Positions 1 through 8,091 of a stretch of DNA of 64,000 nt are shown here, piece after piece (within the stretch, counting starts at the first letter, position 1; each line of letters opens with the position of its first letter). The stretch lies in NCBI RefSeq assembly GCF_029888045.1, contig NZ_JARXRN010000025.1, positions 402,368 to 466,367 of the forward strand, read 5' to 3'. The translations under genes were made by a program, and so were the position numbers. This stretch comes from Luteimonas rhizosphaericola (GTDB taxonomy: Bacteria > Pseudomonadota > Gammaproteobacteria > Xanthomonadales > Xanthomonadaceae). The notes under the pieces were generated by a model that was not told the origin of the DNA, ran no database searches, and saw only the letters and a program-made list of their open reading frames with translations.

Positions 1-1146
1 GGTGGTGTTCATGCCGATCAGCAGCGCGGCGATGCCGCACAGCGCGAAGTACAGCAGCATCCGCGCCGGGTTGCCGCGGCTGGCGAAGGTGGCCGCGACC
101 ATCACCACGATCACCGCGCCGTACAGCAGGAACTGGCCGACCGAATAGCCCGCGAAGCTGTTCACCGCGAGGAACACGCCGAACGCCAGGTACGGCAGCA
201 GCAGGGTCAGCATCCGGCGCACGCCGATCGGGGCGCCGAACGCGCCCGCGGCGCCGGCCCAGCGGCCGATCATCAGGCTGGCCCAGTACAGCGACACGAA
301 CGGCGCGATCATCGAGATGTCCAGCCCCAGGCCGCCCTGCTCGACCGGCAGCTTGAGGTACGCCGGCAGGTTGGCGATGGTCGAGACTTCCACGCCCACG
401 TACACGAAGATCGCGATCATCCCCAGCACCAGCTGCGGGTACGAAAACGCCGACGGCTTGTGCGCGAGGCGCGCCGGATCTTCGGCCTCGTCGCGCGCGA
501 TCTCCTCCAGGTCGATGTGGTTGGGCACCGAGGAGAACTTCAGGAACACCGCGACCAGCACGAACGCCGCGCCGAGGATCAGGTACGGCGTCTTCACCGC
601 CTCGATGTTGGCGACGTTGCCGCCGGCCGCGACGCTGCCGAAGATCGCCAGGCTCACCAGCAGCGGGCCGATCGTGGTGCCGAAGTTGTTGACGCCGCCG
701 GCCAGGGTCAGGCGCTGCGCGCCGGTCGCCGGATTGCCCATCATGATCGCCAGCGGGTTGGCCGCGATCTGCTGCAGCGAGAAGCCCAGGCCGACGATGA
801 ACAGGCCCGAGAGCATCAGCCCGAACGAGCCGGCATTGGCCGCCGGATAGAACAGCAGGGTGCCCATGGCCGAGATCAGCAGTCCCAGCGCGATGCCGTT
901 CTTGTAGCCGATCCGGTTGAGCACGTCCGCGCCGATCAGGCGCGAAGTGAGGAAATAGATGATCGAGCCCACCGTGTAGGCGACGTAGAACGCCACCGCC
1001 ACGTACTGGCTCTGCGCCTGGGTGAGCCCGAAGGCGTTCTTGAAGACGGGGATCAGGATCTCGTTGCTGGCGGCGACGAAGCCCCAGAAGAAGAACACGG
1101 TGACCAGGACGCCGAATTGCGACCAGCGGGTCTGATGGGTGGTCAT
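1..1146 (-). CDS. FucP/NagP-type MFS sugar permease, 3' end cut by window
   Basis: The reverse strand from the ATG at 1146 encodes an N-terminus MTTHQTRWSQFGVLVTVFFF followed by GFVAASNEILIPVFKNAFGLTQAQSQY in spaced hydrophobic helices, typical of the FucP/glucose-galactose branch of the major facilitator superfamily. About 382 codons are visible and run off the left edge, so the C-terminal helices are missing. Family members are proton-coupled symporters in the inner membrane for fucose, glucose/galactose or, in Xanthomonas and Shewanella, N-acetylglucosamine (NagP). A perfect LacI-type operator about 160 bases upstream fits sugar induction. I infer a GlcNAc or hexose permease; the substrate cannot be read from the sequence. 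Confidence 0.88.
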   Translation of the reverse strand, partial: MTTHQTRWSQFGVLVTVFFFWGFVAASNEILIPVFKNAFGLTQAQSQYVAVAFYVAYTVGSIIYFLTSRLIGADVLNRIGYKNGIALGLLISAMGTLLFYPAANAGSFGLMLSGLFIVGLGFSLQQIAANPLAIMMGNPATGAQRLTLAGGVNNFGTTIGPLLVSLAIFGSVAAGGNVANIEAVKTPYLILGAAFVLVAVFLKFSSVPNHIDLEEIARDEAEDPARLAHKPSAFSYPQLVLGMIAIFVYVGVEVSTIANLPAYLKLPVEQGGLGLDISMIAPFVSLYWASLMIGRWAGAAGAFGAPIGVRRMLTLLLPYLAFGVFLAVNSFAGYSVGQFLLYGAVIVVMVAATFASRGNPARMLLYFALCGIAALLIGMNTT

Positions 1147-1306
1147 GGGGCCTGCCATTTCGAGTGGTGGGTCGGAAAACAAAGGGCGGCGGTCGGGTGT
1201 CTCCCCTCCCGACCGCCGCCGGCGCCGCATGGCCGGCTGCCAGCGATGCGCCTCTCCTCGCGTCGCGGCGCCGGCCCCCGGTGCACCGGTGCTTGTACAG
1301 GGGGCG

Positions 1307-1320
1307 TGACAACGTTGTCA
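1307..1320. promoter_or_regulatory. Perfect palindromic LacI-family operator
   Basis: The 14-mer TGACAACGTTGTCA equals its own reverse complement and has the central CG typical of LacI/GalR operators. It resembles the core I recall for the Xanthomonas NagR (LacI) box in GlcNAc utilisation genes. It lies in the 356-base gap (1147-1502) between the divergent permease and yqhA-like genes, about 160 bases from the permease start. I see no other recognisable element in that gap. Confidence 0.7.
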
Positions 1321-1502
1321 AACCCGGGCGTCCGATACGCGCGTGGTCACGCGCAAGTCCTTGTCGTGGCGTGGAAACATGTGCGTTGCAGCATCGACAT
1401 CGCGCGGACCCTGCCGGGATGCGCGCGGTCGGTGCCCATCGCCGCTTGGCAGCCTCCCCGCGCATCGCTACCCTCCGCGCTCCCCATCTGCCCGCAGACG
1501 CC

Positions 1503-2156
1503 ATGGCCACCAGCGTTCCGACCCCGCCGCGCCTGCCGCCGCTCGCCCACGTGATCTTCGGCTCGCGCTGGCTGCAGCTGCCGCTGTACCTCGGCCTCAT
1601 CGTCGCGCAGTGCGTCTACGTATTCCTGTTCATCAAGGAACTCACGCACCTAGTGACCGACGCCAACACCCTGACCGAGCAGGGCATCATGCTGCTGGTG
1701 CTGGGCCTGATCGACGTGGTGATGATCTCCAACCTGCTGGTGATGGTGATCGTCGGCGGCTACGAGACCTTCGTCTCGCGCCTCGGGCTGCAGGGGCATC
1801 CCGACCAGCCGGAGTGGCTGAGCCACGTCAACGCCAGCGTACTCAAGGTCAAGCTGGCGATGGCGATCATCGGCATCTCCTCGATCCACCTGCTGAAGAC
1901 CTTCATCGCCGCGGGCGAGGTGGGCCTGCCGGTGTGCGGCACGACCGAGTTCATCGCCGCGGTGTCGGCGCATGCGGAGGCGGTCGCGGGCGGGCTCACG
2001 CTCGCCGAGCCCGCGTGCACGCGGGTGACCGCCGCCGGCGTGATGTGGCAGTCCATCATCCATGCGGCCTTCATCCTCTCGGCGATGGGCATCGCCTACA
2101 CCGACAAGCTGATGACCGGCAGCACCGCGCGGCGCGAGCACGCGACGGCGCACTGA
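1503..2156 (+). CDS. YqhA/UPF0114 family inner-membrane protein
   Basis: The protein of 217 aa (MATSVPTPPRL start) has four predicted membrane helices near residues 25-47, 63-87, 118-137 and 186-205. The signature LIDVVMISNLLVMVIVGGYE, with FVSRL just after it, is characteristic of the YqhA/UPF0114 family, whose function is not established. It is longer than E. coli YqhA (164 aa) because of an insert of about 45 residues between helices 3 and 4. An ATG at 1503 is preferred over the upstream in-frame starts, which would add an arginine-rich segment without family similarity. It stands alone, divergent from the sugar permease. Confidence 0.85.
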   Translation: MATSVPTPPRLPPLAHVIFGSRWLQLPLYLGLIVAQCVYVFLFIKELTHLVTDANTLTEQGIMLLVLGLIDVVMISNLLVMVIVGGYETFVSRLGLQGHPDQPEWLSHVNASVLKVKLAMAIIGISSIHLLKTFIAAGEVGLPVCGTTEFIAAVSAHAEAVAGGLTLAEPACTRVTAAGVMWQSIIHAAFILSAMGIAYTDKLMTGSTARREHATAH

Positions 2157-2908
2157 CAGCTGCAGGCCCGGGACGGGCGAGTCCGGCGCACGGCCCGGGT
2201 GCCGACGCCGGCGGCGCCGGCTTGGGCCAAAGTCGGATGACGGATGCGGGCCGCGCGCCTCAGGCTGAGTCCGTCCGCCGTCCCGCCTCGTCGCCCGCTC
2301 GGCGCCGCGGGGCCCTCACGCGGCACACCACGCGATGATGTGAAAGGCGTTCCACGGCGCGGTGCAGGGCTGCGCGACGCCCGAATACAGGCCGGAACTG
2401 CATGCGCAACGCACATTTTTTCCTGCGCAGTGCTGCGTGAAGACGCTGCGGTTTCCACGGCAACGATCGCGCTGTCATGCGCTTCGCGCCGTCTTGCTGC
2501 ACTGCAAAGTGACACTCCGCGTAACGCCATGTTATCAAATCAGCGCGTTAATGTTAGCGCTAACAAAAATAACAACTGCAGGGAAGCAGGGCCGGGGCCG
2601 TGAAACACGACGACCGCATGCCCGCCGCCGAAGGACGCAACAGCGACCGGGGCGACGGGGCGGCGCGCGTGGGGAGAGAACCCGGTGGAGAGTGTTGATC
2701 GATACGCGGAAGGCGGACGGCGCCGCGGTTGCCCGGAGGAGGGCGTCATCGAAGGATTCCTACTGAAAGTCATGCATAACGGGGAGGGCAGTCGGATGAA
2801 TACGTGCAGATTCAAGTCCCGCACTGAAGCGGGTGGCGGGCCGGTCCCGCCACCACGCGCCAGCGACGTGCTTTTCTTCGCTCCAATCCAGTGCTGAGGA
2901 CATATTCC
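2157..2908 (+). other. Long intergenic leader upstream of TBDR 1
   Basis: This stretch of about 750 bases holds no convincing gene. ORFs reading through it are arginine/proline-rich frame shadows. It contains the LacI-type operator at 2552-2565, followed by an A/T-rich patch suited to a promoter, and then about 340 bases of leader before the TBDR start at 2909. A ribosome binding site, GAGGA, lies at 2896-2900. Confidence 0.5.
2552..2565. promoter_or_regulatory. Perfect palindromic LacI-family operator upstream of TBDR
   Basis: TGTTAGCGCTAACA is a perfect 14-base palindrome with central CG in an A/T-rich island. Its half-site (TGTTAGC) differs from the one at 1307-1320 (TGACAAC), so a different LacI/GalR-family repressor is implied. 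No lacI-type gene is in the window. It is the likely sugar-responsive operator for the receptor at 2909. Confidence 0.72.
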
Positions 2909-5900
2909 ATGAACCATAAGTTGAAGGGCCTGAAGTCGAAGGCGATGTTCACCTTCGTCGGTGGCATGCTCGTCATCAATCCCGCTTTCGCGCAGGACCC
3001 TGCCCCGCAGCAGCCCGCCGCGCAGCAGACCCCGGCCACCGGCCAGGATGCTTCCACGCTCGACACCATCGTCGTCACGGGCCTGCGCAACAGCCTCGAG
3101 AACTCGATGGGGATCAAGCGCGACACCGCCGGTGTCGTCGACGCGATCAGCGCCGAGGACATCGGCAAGTTCCCAGACACCAACCTCGCCGAGTCGCTGC
3201 AGCGCATCACCGGCATCTCGATCGAACGCCGCAACGGCGAGGGCGCGCAGATCACGGCGCGCGGCTTCGGCCCCGGCTACAACATGGTCACGCTCAACGG
3301 CCGCCAGATCCCGGGTGCCGACGCATTCGGCAACGGCGACTCGGTCACGGGCGGCACAGGCGCCGGCACCCGCGGCTTCAACTTCGCCCAGCTGGCGTCC
3401 GAGGCGATCAGCGGCATCACGGTCTACAAGACCGGCCGCTCGGACGTCCCCAGCGGCGGCATCGGCGCCACGGTCGACATCCTGACCAACCGCCCGTTGA
3501 ACCTGCCCGCCGGCCTGACGATGAACGCGGGCCTGAAGCTCGGCAGCGATCAGGCGCAGGTGATCGGCGACAGCATCACGCCCGAGATCTCGTCGATCAT
3601 CAGCTTCGCCAGCGACGACAAGCGCTGGGGCGCCAGCCTGAGCACGAGCTTCCAGAACCGCAAGGGCGGCGAAGTCCAGGCGACCGAGAACGAGTGGCGC
3701 CTGTCGCGCTGGACCGGGACCCCGACGGCCTGGGGCGACCGGGTGGAAGTGATCAACGCGCCGGCGGAGGGCTCGCTGTATTCGGTGCCGGCCGACCTGC
3801 GCTATGCGTTCTCCAACTTCGAGCGCACGCGCATCAATGCCCAGGGCACGCTGCAGTTCGCGCCGACCGATGCGCTCACCCTGACCCTCGACTACACCCA
3901 CTCGACCAACGAGATCGCCGAGGACCGCGGCGAGATGACCCAGTGGCTCAACCAGGGTCCATTCTCGCGCATCGAGTTCGACACCAGCGGCCCGGTGGCG
4001 GTGCCGACCTACATCCGCGAGATCGTGGGCACCAAGGACTTCGGCTACGAGCAGCAGCGCCAGGAGCAGAAGTACAAGCTGGACTCGATCGGGTTCAATG
4101 CCAACTGGCAGGCGACCGATCGCCTGAGCTTCGAGTTCGACGCCCACCGCACCGAGAACAAGAGCCTGCCGAACGACTCGATCACGGGCGCCAGCTCGAC
4201 CGCATTCTCGTTCGCCGGCACCAGCGCGTGCCAGTCCGCCGGCGGCCCGTACTGCGGCGGCAACTGGGCGCAGGAGTACTGGTTCAACACCGGCCTGCCG
4301 ATCATGGCGCGGACCTGGTATCCGGAATCGCCGGACTCGGACGACGCCTTCAACGACGTCAATGGGGTCGTCAACCCGGCGTTCCCGCCGGAGCAGGTGG
4401 GCACCCAGATCCAGCGCATCTGGTACTCGCGCCAGGACAGCAAGATCGAGCAGGGCCGGATCGACGGCGCGTTCGACTTCGACAACGGTCGGCTGTCGTT
4501 CGGTGTCGATTCGTCCAAGGTGCAGATGCGCCGCCTGACCTCGAACGACAACCAGCAGGTGCTCGGAAACTGGAGCGTCAACAACGTCGGCGAGGAGCCG
4601 GGCTTCCAGGACCTGATCCGTCCGATCAACATCGCGGGGCTGTTCGACGACTACAGCACCAACGGTGCGCCGCAGAACGCCTGGTGGGGCAATGCCAGCC
4701 AGCTGGCCCAGTGGGCCACCGGCTTCTACGGTACCCCTTCGAACTTCAACGGCCAGTACAACAACGACAACACGATCGAGGAAAAGACCAGCGCCGCGTA
4801 CCTCCAGTACGAGTTCGACGGTGAGCTGGGCACGATGCCGTTCAACCTCGTCGTGGGTGCGCGCTACGAACAGACCGACCTCACGTCCGTGTCGTCGCTG
4901 CAGGTGCCGCAGTCGATCAACTGGAACGGCGATAACGACTTCGCGATCACCCCGTCCGCCGAACAGCAGCCCTTCTCGGAGGAAGCCGAGTACAACTACT
5001 GGCTGCCGAACCTGGACTTCAGCCTCGACTTCACCAGTTCGCTGAAGGGTCGCGTGTCGCTCAGCCAGACCATCGCGCGGGCGCCGTACGGCAACCTCTA
5101 CGCCGGGCCGACCGCGAACGCGCCGAACGGCTCGGTGCTGCTGGGATTCCGCGCCACCGGTAGCGCGCAGAACCCTGCGCTGCTGCCGCTCGAGTCCGAC
5201 AACCTCGACGTGGCGCTGGAGTGGTATTTCGCCCCGGCCAGCTACGTGTCGCTCACATACTTCGACAAGCGCGTGAACAACTTCGTCGGCAACAGCCAGG
5301 TGACGGAGAACCTGTACGGCCTGCGCGACCCGACCGGTGGGCCCGATGCGCAAGCGGCGCTGGAGTTTTTGAACAGCGCCGCGTGCGAAGCGCAGGTCGG
5401 TCCCGGTGCGGCCGTCCATGCCTGCGGCGCCAATGCGATTGCCCTGTTCACGGCAGCCGCACTGCTGCGCAATGCCGACGTGACCGGTGGCCTGGCCGCT
5501 TACAACGGAACCGACGCGCAGTGGAATGCAATGGAACAGCTGGTGCGCCAACCCGGACGCGCATTCGTCGGCGAGGCGGACGATCCGCTGTACATGTTCA
5601 ACGTCAACCGTCCGCTCAACCAGCAGAAGGCCAATCTCGATGGCTTCGAGCTCGGCAGCCAGTACTTCTTCGGCGACAGCGGCTTCGGCATCCAGGCGAA
5701 CTACACCAAGGTCGACGGGGATGTCGGTATCGACGACGGCGCCGCTCCGGGCGTCCAGCAGTTCGCGCTGCAGGGCCTTAGCGACACTGCCAATGCGGTG
5801 TTCATGTACGAGAAGTACGGTTGGACCGCGCGTCTGGCCTGGAACTGGCGCGACGAGTATCTGTTCGCCGCGAACCAGAACGGATCCAACACCAACCCGT

Positions 5901-6091
5901 ACTATGTGGAGGAGTACCAGCAGTGGGACCTCAGCGTGACCAAGCAGCTGAGCGATAACTGGGCGGTAGGCCTGGAAGCGATCAATCTGACGGGCGAGGA
6001 CGTCCGCTGGCGTGCGCGTAGCGAACTCCAGATGGTTCGTCTGATCGACCAGAGCCCGCGCTACATGGCAGCAATCCGCTACACCTTCTGA
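2909..6091 (+). CDS. TonB-dependent receptor, Xanthomonas/Caulobacter carbohydrate type (TBDR 1)
   Basis: An outer-membrane active transporter of 1060 aa. A signal peptide ends near NPAFA-QD. A TonB-box-like LDTIVVTG follows, then the plug domain (DAISAEDIGKFPDTNLAESL, ITARGFGPGYNMVTLNGRQI) and a long beta-barrel ending in the aromatic RYTF typical of outer-membrane proteins. The plug wording places it in the TIGR01782-like clade used by Xanthomonas and Caulobacter for oligosaccharide uptake. The ATG at 2909 follows GAGGA at 2896-2900, so the in-frame GTG at 2891 is rejected. A LacI operator lies upstream and a terminator directly after it. Substrate unknown. Confidence 0.95.
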   Translation: MNHKLKGLKSKAMFTFVGGMLVINPAFAQDPAPQQPAAQQTPATGQDASTLDTIVVTGLRNSLENSMGIKRDTAGVVDAISAEDIGKFPDTNLAESLQRITGISIERRNGEGAQITARGFGPGYNMVTLNGRQIPGADAFGNGDSVTGGTGAGTRGFNFAQLASEAISGITVYKTGRSDVPSGGIGATVDILTNRPLNLPAGLTMNAGLKLGSDQAQVIGDSITPEISSIISFASDDKRWGASLSTSFQNRKGGEVQATENEWRLSRWTGTPTAWGDRVEVINAPAEGSLYSVPADLRYAFSNFERTRINAQGTLQFAPTDALTLTLDYTHSTNEIAEDRGEMTQWLNQGPFSRIEFDTSGPVAVPTYIREIVGTKDFGYEQQRQEQKYKLDSIGFNANWQATDRLSFEFDAHRTENKSLPNDSITGASSTAFSFAGTSACQSAGGPYCGGNWAQEYWFNTGLPIMARTWYPESPDSDDAFNDVNGVVNPAFPPEQVGTQIQRIWYSRQDSKIEQGRIDGAFDFDNGRLSFGVDSSKVQMRRLTSNDNQQVLGNWSVNNVGEEPGFQDLIRPINIAGLFDDYSTNGAPQNAWWGNASQLAQWATGFYGTPSNFNGQYNNDNTIEEKTSAAYLQYEFDGELGTMPFNLVVGARYEQTDLTSVSSLQVPQSINWNGDNDFAITPSAEQQPFSEEAEYNYWLPNLDFSLDFTSSLKGRVSLSQTIARAPYGNLYAGPTANAPNGSVLLGFRATGSAQNPALLPLESDNLDVALEWYFAPASYVSLTYFDKRVNNFVGNSQVTENLYGLRDPTGGPDAQAALEFLNSAACEAQVGPGAAVHACGANAIALFTAAALLRNADVTGGLAAYNGTDAQWNAMEQLVRQPGRAFVGEADDPLYMFNVNRPLNQQKANLDGFELGSQYFFGDSGFGIQANYTKVDGDVGIDDGAAPGVQQFALQGLSDTANAVFMYEKYGWTARLAWNWRDEYLFAANQNGSNTNPYYVEEYQQWDLSVTKQLSDNWAVGLEAINLTGEDVRWRARSELQMVRLIDQSPRYMAAIRYTF

Positions 6092-6130
6092 CGCCGAACC
6101 TCTCCAAGGCCCAGATGGTGTGAAGGATGG

Positions 6131-6159
6131 GGCCGCTGCGCGCGCAGCGGCCCTTTTTC
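6131..6159 (+). terminator. Rho-independent terminator after TBDR 1
   Basis: GGCCGCTG-CGCGCG-CAGCGGCC forms a perfect stem followed by C and five T residues, 40 bases after the TBDR stop. It separates the receptor transcript from the SapC gene at 6291, so the downstream cluster needs readthrough or its own promoter. Confidence 0.85.
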
Positions 6160-6290
6160 ATGGCCTGTCCGCGCCTCGATTTCCGCGCGCCGGACGGGCA
6201 TGATGGACATGCGGCGCGGCCTGCATGGCGCGAGTACGAATTCTTTCCGGGGCGCGCTGCCAGCGGTCGCCCCGCCCCGCCGGAACCGAC

Positions 6291-7043
6291 ATGGCGCGAT
6301 ACGAACTGCTCGACAACGTGGCCCACAAGGACCTGCGCGTGGTCACGCGCTTCGGTGCGGGCAACGACGACCCCGCGGGCCTGGTCCCCGCCTTCCCGAC
6401 CGAGTTCGCGGAGCTGCAGCGCGAGTACCCGATCTTCCTGCGCAAAGAGGCCGACGGCGGCTTCCATGCCGTCGCCCTGCTCGGCTTCGATGCCGACGAG
6501 AACCTGTATCTGGACGGCGAGCGATGGAATGCCGGCTATCTGCCCGGCGCGATCGCGCGCGGCCCGTTCCTGATCGGTTTCCAGGAGCAGATGCAGGACG
6601 GCACGCTGACGCGCGAGCCGGTGATCCACGTCGACCTCGACCACCCGCGCGTGTCCCGCGACGGGCAGGGCGTGGCGGTGTTCCTTCCCAAGGGCGGCCA
6701 CAGCCCGTACCTGGAGCACGTGACCACCGTGCTCAAGGGCATCCATGACGGGACCGAGGCGGGCCGTGCGATGTACGCATCGCTCGACGCGCTGGGCCTG
6801 ATCCAGCCGGTGGAGCTGGACCTGAAGTTCGACGACGTCCATGGCGCGCGCCTGACCGGCCTGCACGGCATCGATCGCGAGTGCCTCGCCGGGCTCGATG
6901 CCGGGCAGCTGCACGGCCTGCACCGGTCGGGTCTGCTCGAGGGCGTGTACCTGATGCTGTCCTCGCTGTACAACGTGCGCCGCCTGATCGCCGAGAAGCA
7001 GCGCCGGCTGCGTGCCCAGGCCGAGGCGGAGCGGGCCGGCTGA
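6291..7043 (+). CDS. SapC family protein
   Basis: A protein of 250 aa starting MARYELLDNVAHKDLRV matches the SapC family (PF07277) in length and in the motif DNVAHKDLRV near the N-terminus and FPTEFAELQREYPIFLR. The family's biochemical role is unproven. In Xanthomonas and Caulobacter it recurs beside TBDRs with flavin halogenase homologues. The start at 6291 is chosen because the upstream 22-codon extension lacks family similarity. No signal peptide is seen, so it is probably cytoplasmic. The next gene begins 4 bases after its stop, which suggests co-translation. Confidence 0.88.
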   Translation: MARYELLDNVAHKDLRVVTRFGAGNDDPAGLVPAFPTEFAELQREYPIFLRKEADGGFHAVALLGFDADENLYLDGERWNAGYLPGAIARGPFLIGFQEQMQDGTLTREPVIHVDLDHPRVSRDGQGVAVFLPKGGHSPYLEHVTTVLKGIHDGTEAGRAMYASLDALGLIQPVELDLKFDDVHGARLTGLHGIDRECLAGLDAGQLHGLHRSGLLEGVYLMLSSLYNVRRLIAEKQRRLRAQAEAERAG

Positions 7044-7047
7044 GGCC

Positions 7048-8070
7048 ATGGCCGCCGTGCCCGCACCGGTCCGCGAACTCGACGGCTGCCGTCCGGACGC
7101 GCTGCCGCTGCAGGCCCTGCTCGAGGGTGGCGAACCGGTCCTGCTGAAGGGCATCGCCGCCGGCTGGAGCCTGGTCGAAGCCGGGCTCGAATCGACGCAG
7201 GCCGCGATGGCGCACCTGCGCGCGCACGACAACGGCCGCCCGTTGCCCTACTCGTGGGGTCCGCCGGAGACGGGCGGGCGCCCGTTCTACACCGCCGATT
7301 TCACCGCGCTCAACACCCAGGCGTTGCGCGGTACGCTCGCGACGGTGCTGGACGAGATCGCCGCGCACCTGGACGACGCTCACCCGCCGACCCACTACAT
7401 CGCCTCGGTGCCGGTCGACAGCGTGCTTCCGGGGTTGCGCGTGCGCAACGACCTGGATTTCGCCGCCCACGGCATCGACGCGCCGCCGGCGATCTGGATC
7501 GGCAACCGCATCACCGCCTCGTGCCACTACGACGCCCCCGACAACATCGCCTGCTGCGCCGTCGGCCGGCGCCGCTTCACCCTGTTCCCGCCGGAGCAGG
7601 TCCACAACCTGTATCCCGGTCCGCTGGATCCCACCCCGGGCGGCCAGGCGGTGAGCGTGGTCGATTTCGATGCGCCGGACTTCGAGCGTTATCCGCGTTT
7701 CCGCGAGGCGCTCGAGCACGCGCGCAGCGCGGTGCTGGCGCCTGGCGATGCGATCTTCATCCCCAGCATGTGGTGGCATCACGTGCAGGGGCTGGAGCCG
7801 TTCAACGTGCTGGTCAACTACTGGTGGAGCAGCATGCCGGCGTGGATTCCCACGCCGATGCACGCGCTCTACCACGCGCTGTGGTCGATCCGCGACCGGC
7901 CCGAGCGCGAAAAGCAGGCCTGGCGCGAGATCTTCGACTACTACGTGTTCGGTCCCGCGGAACGGGCGGGCGAACACCTGCCGGAGCCGGCGCGCAAGGC
8001 GCTCGCGCCGATCGACGAGACCACGGCGCGCCAGCTGCGCGCGTGGCTGATCGCCAGGCTCAACCGCTGA
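7048..8070 (+). CDS. Cupin-like (cupin_8/JmjC fold) Fe(II) oxygenase homologue
   Basis: The protein is 340 aa. The facial-triad motif is visible as His160-Tyr-Asp162 (TASCHYDAPDNIACC) with a distal histidine at 244/245 (IFIPSMWWHHVQGLEPFNVLVNYWW), as in cupin_8/JmjC 2-oxoglutarate dioxygenases. The Xanthomonas literature sometimes calls these Pass1-related. The substrate is unknown. Translation likely begins at the ATG at 7048, 4 bases after the sapC-like stop, with GAGG of the stop region as a weak binding site. The gene sits between the SapC gene and two halogenase homologues, so it probably acts on the same substrate as they do. Confidence 0.88.
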   Translation: MAAVPAPVRELDGCRPDALPLQALLEGGEPVLLKGIAAGWSLVEAGLESTQAAMAHLRAHDNGRPLPYSWGPPETGGRPFYTADFTALNTQALRGTLATVLDEIAAHLDDAHPPTHYIASVPVDSVLPGLRVRNDLDFAAHGIDAPPAIWIGNRITASCHYDAPDNIACCAVGRRRFTLFPPEQVHNLYPGPLDPTPGGQAVSVVDFDAPDFERYPRFREALEHARSAVLAPGDAIFIPSMWWHHVQGLEPFNVLVNYWWSSMPAWIPTPMHALYHALWSIRDRPEREKQAWREIFDYYVFGPAERAGEHLPEPARKALAPIDETTARQLRAWLIARLNR

Positions 8071-8091
8071 CCGGCGTGCCGGGGAGGGCAC

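Noticed and set aside
2096-2766. Short ORFs in the leader of TBDR 1
   Set aside because: They overlap in several frames, have shadow-like composition and contain the LacI operator.
2540-5551. A 1003-codon minus-strand ORF across TBDR 1
   Set aside because: Composition is that of a frame shadow and it runs across the LacI operator and leader. TBDR 1 explains the region.
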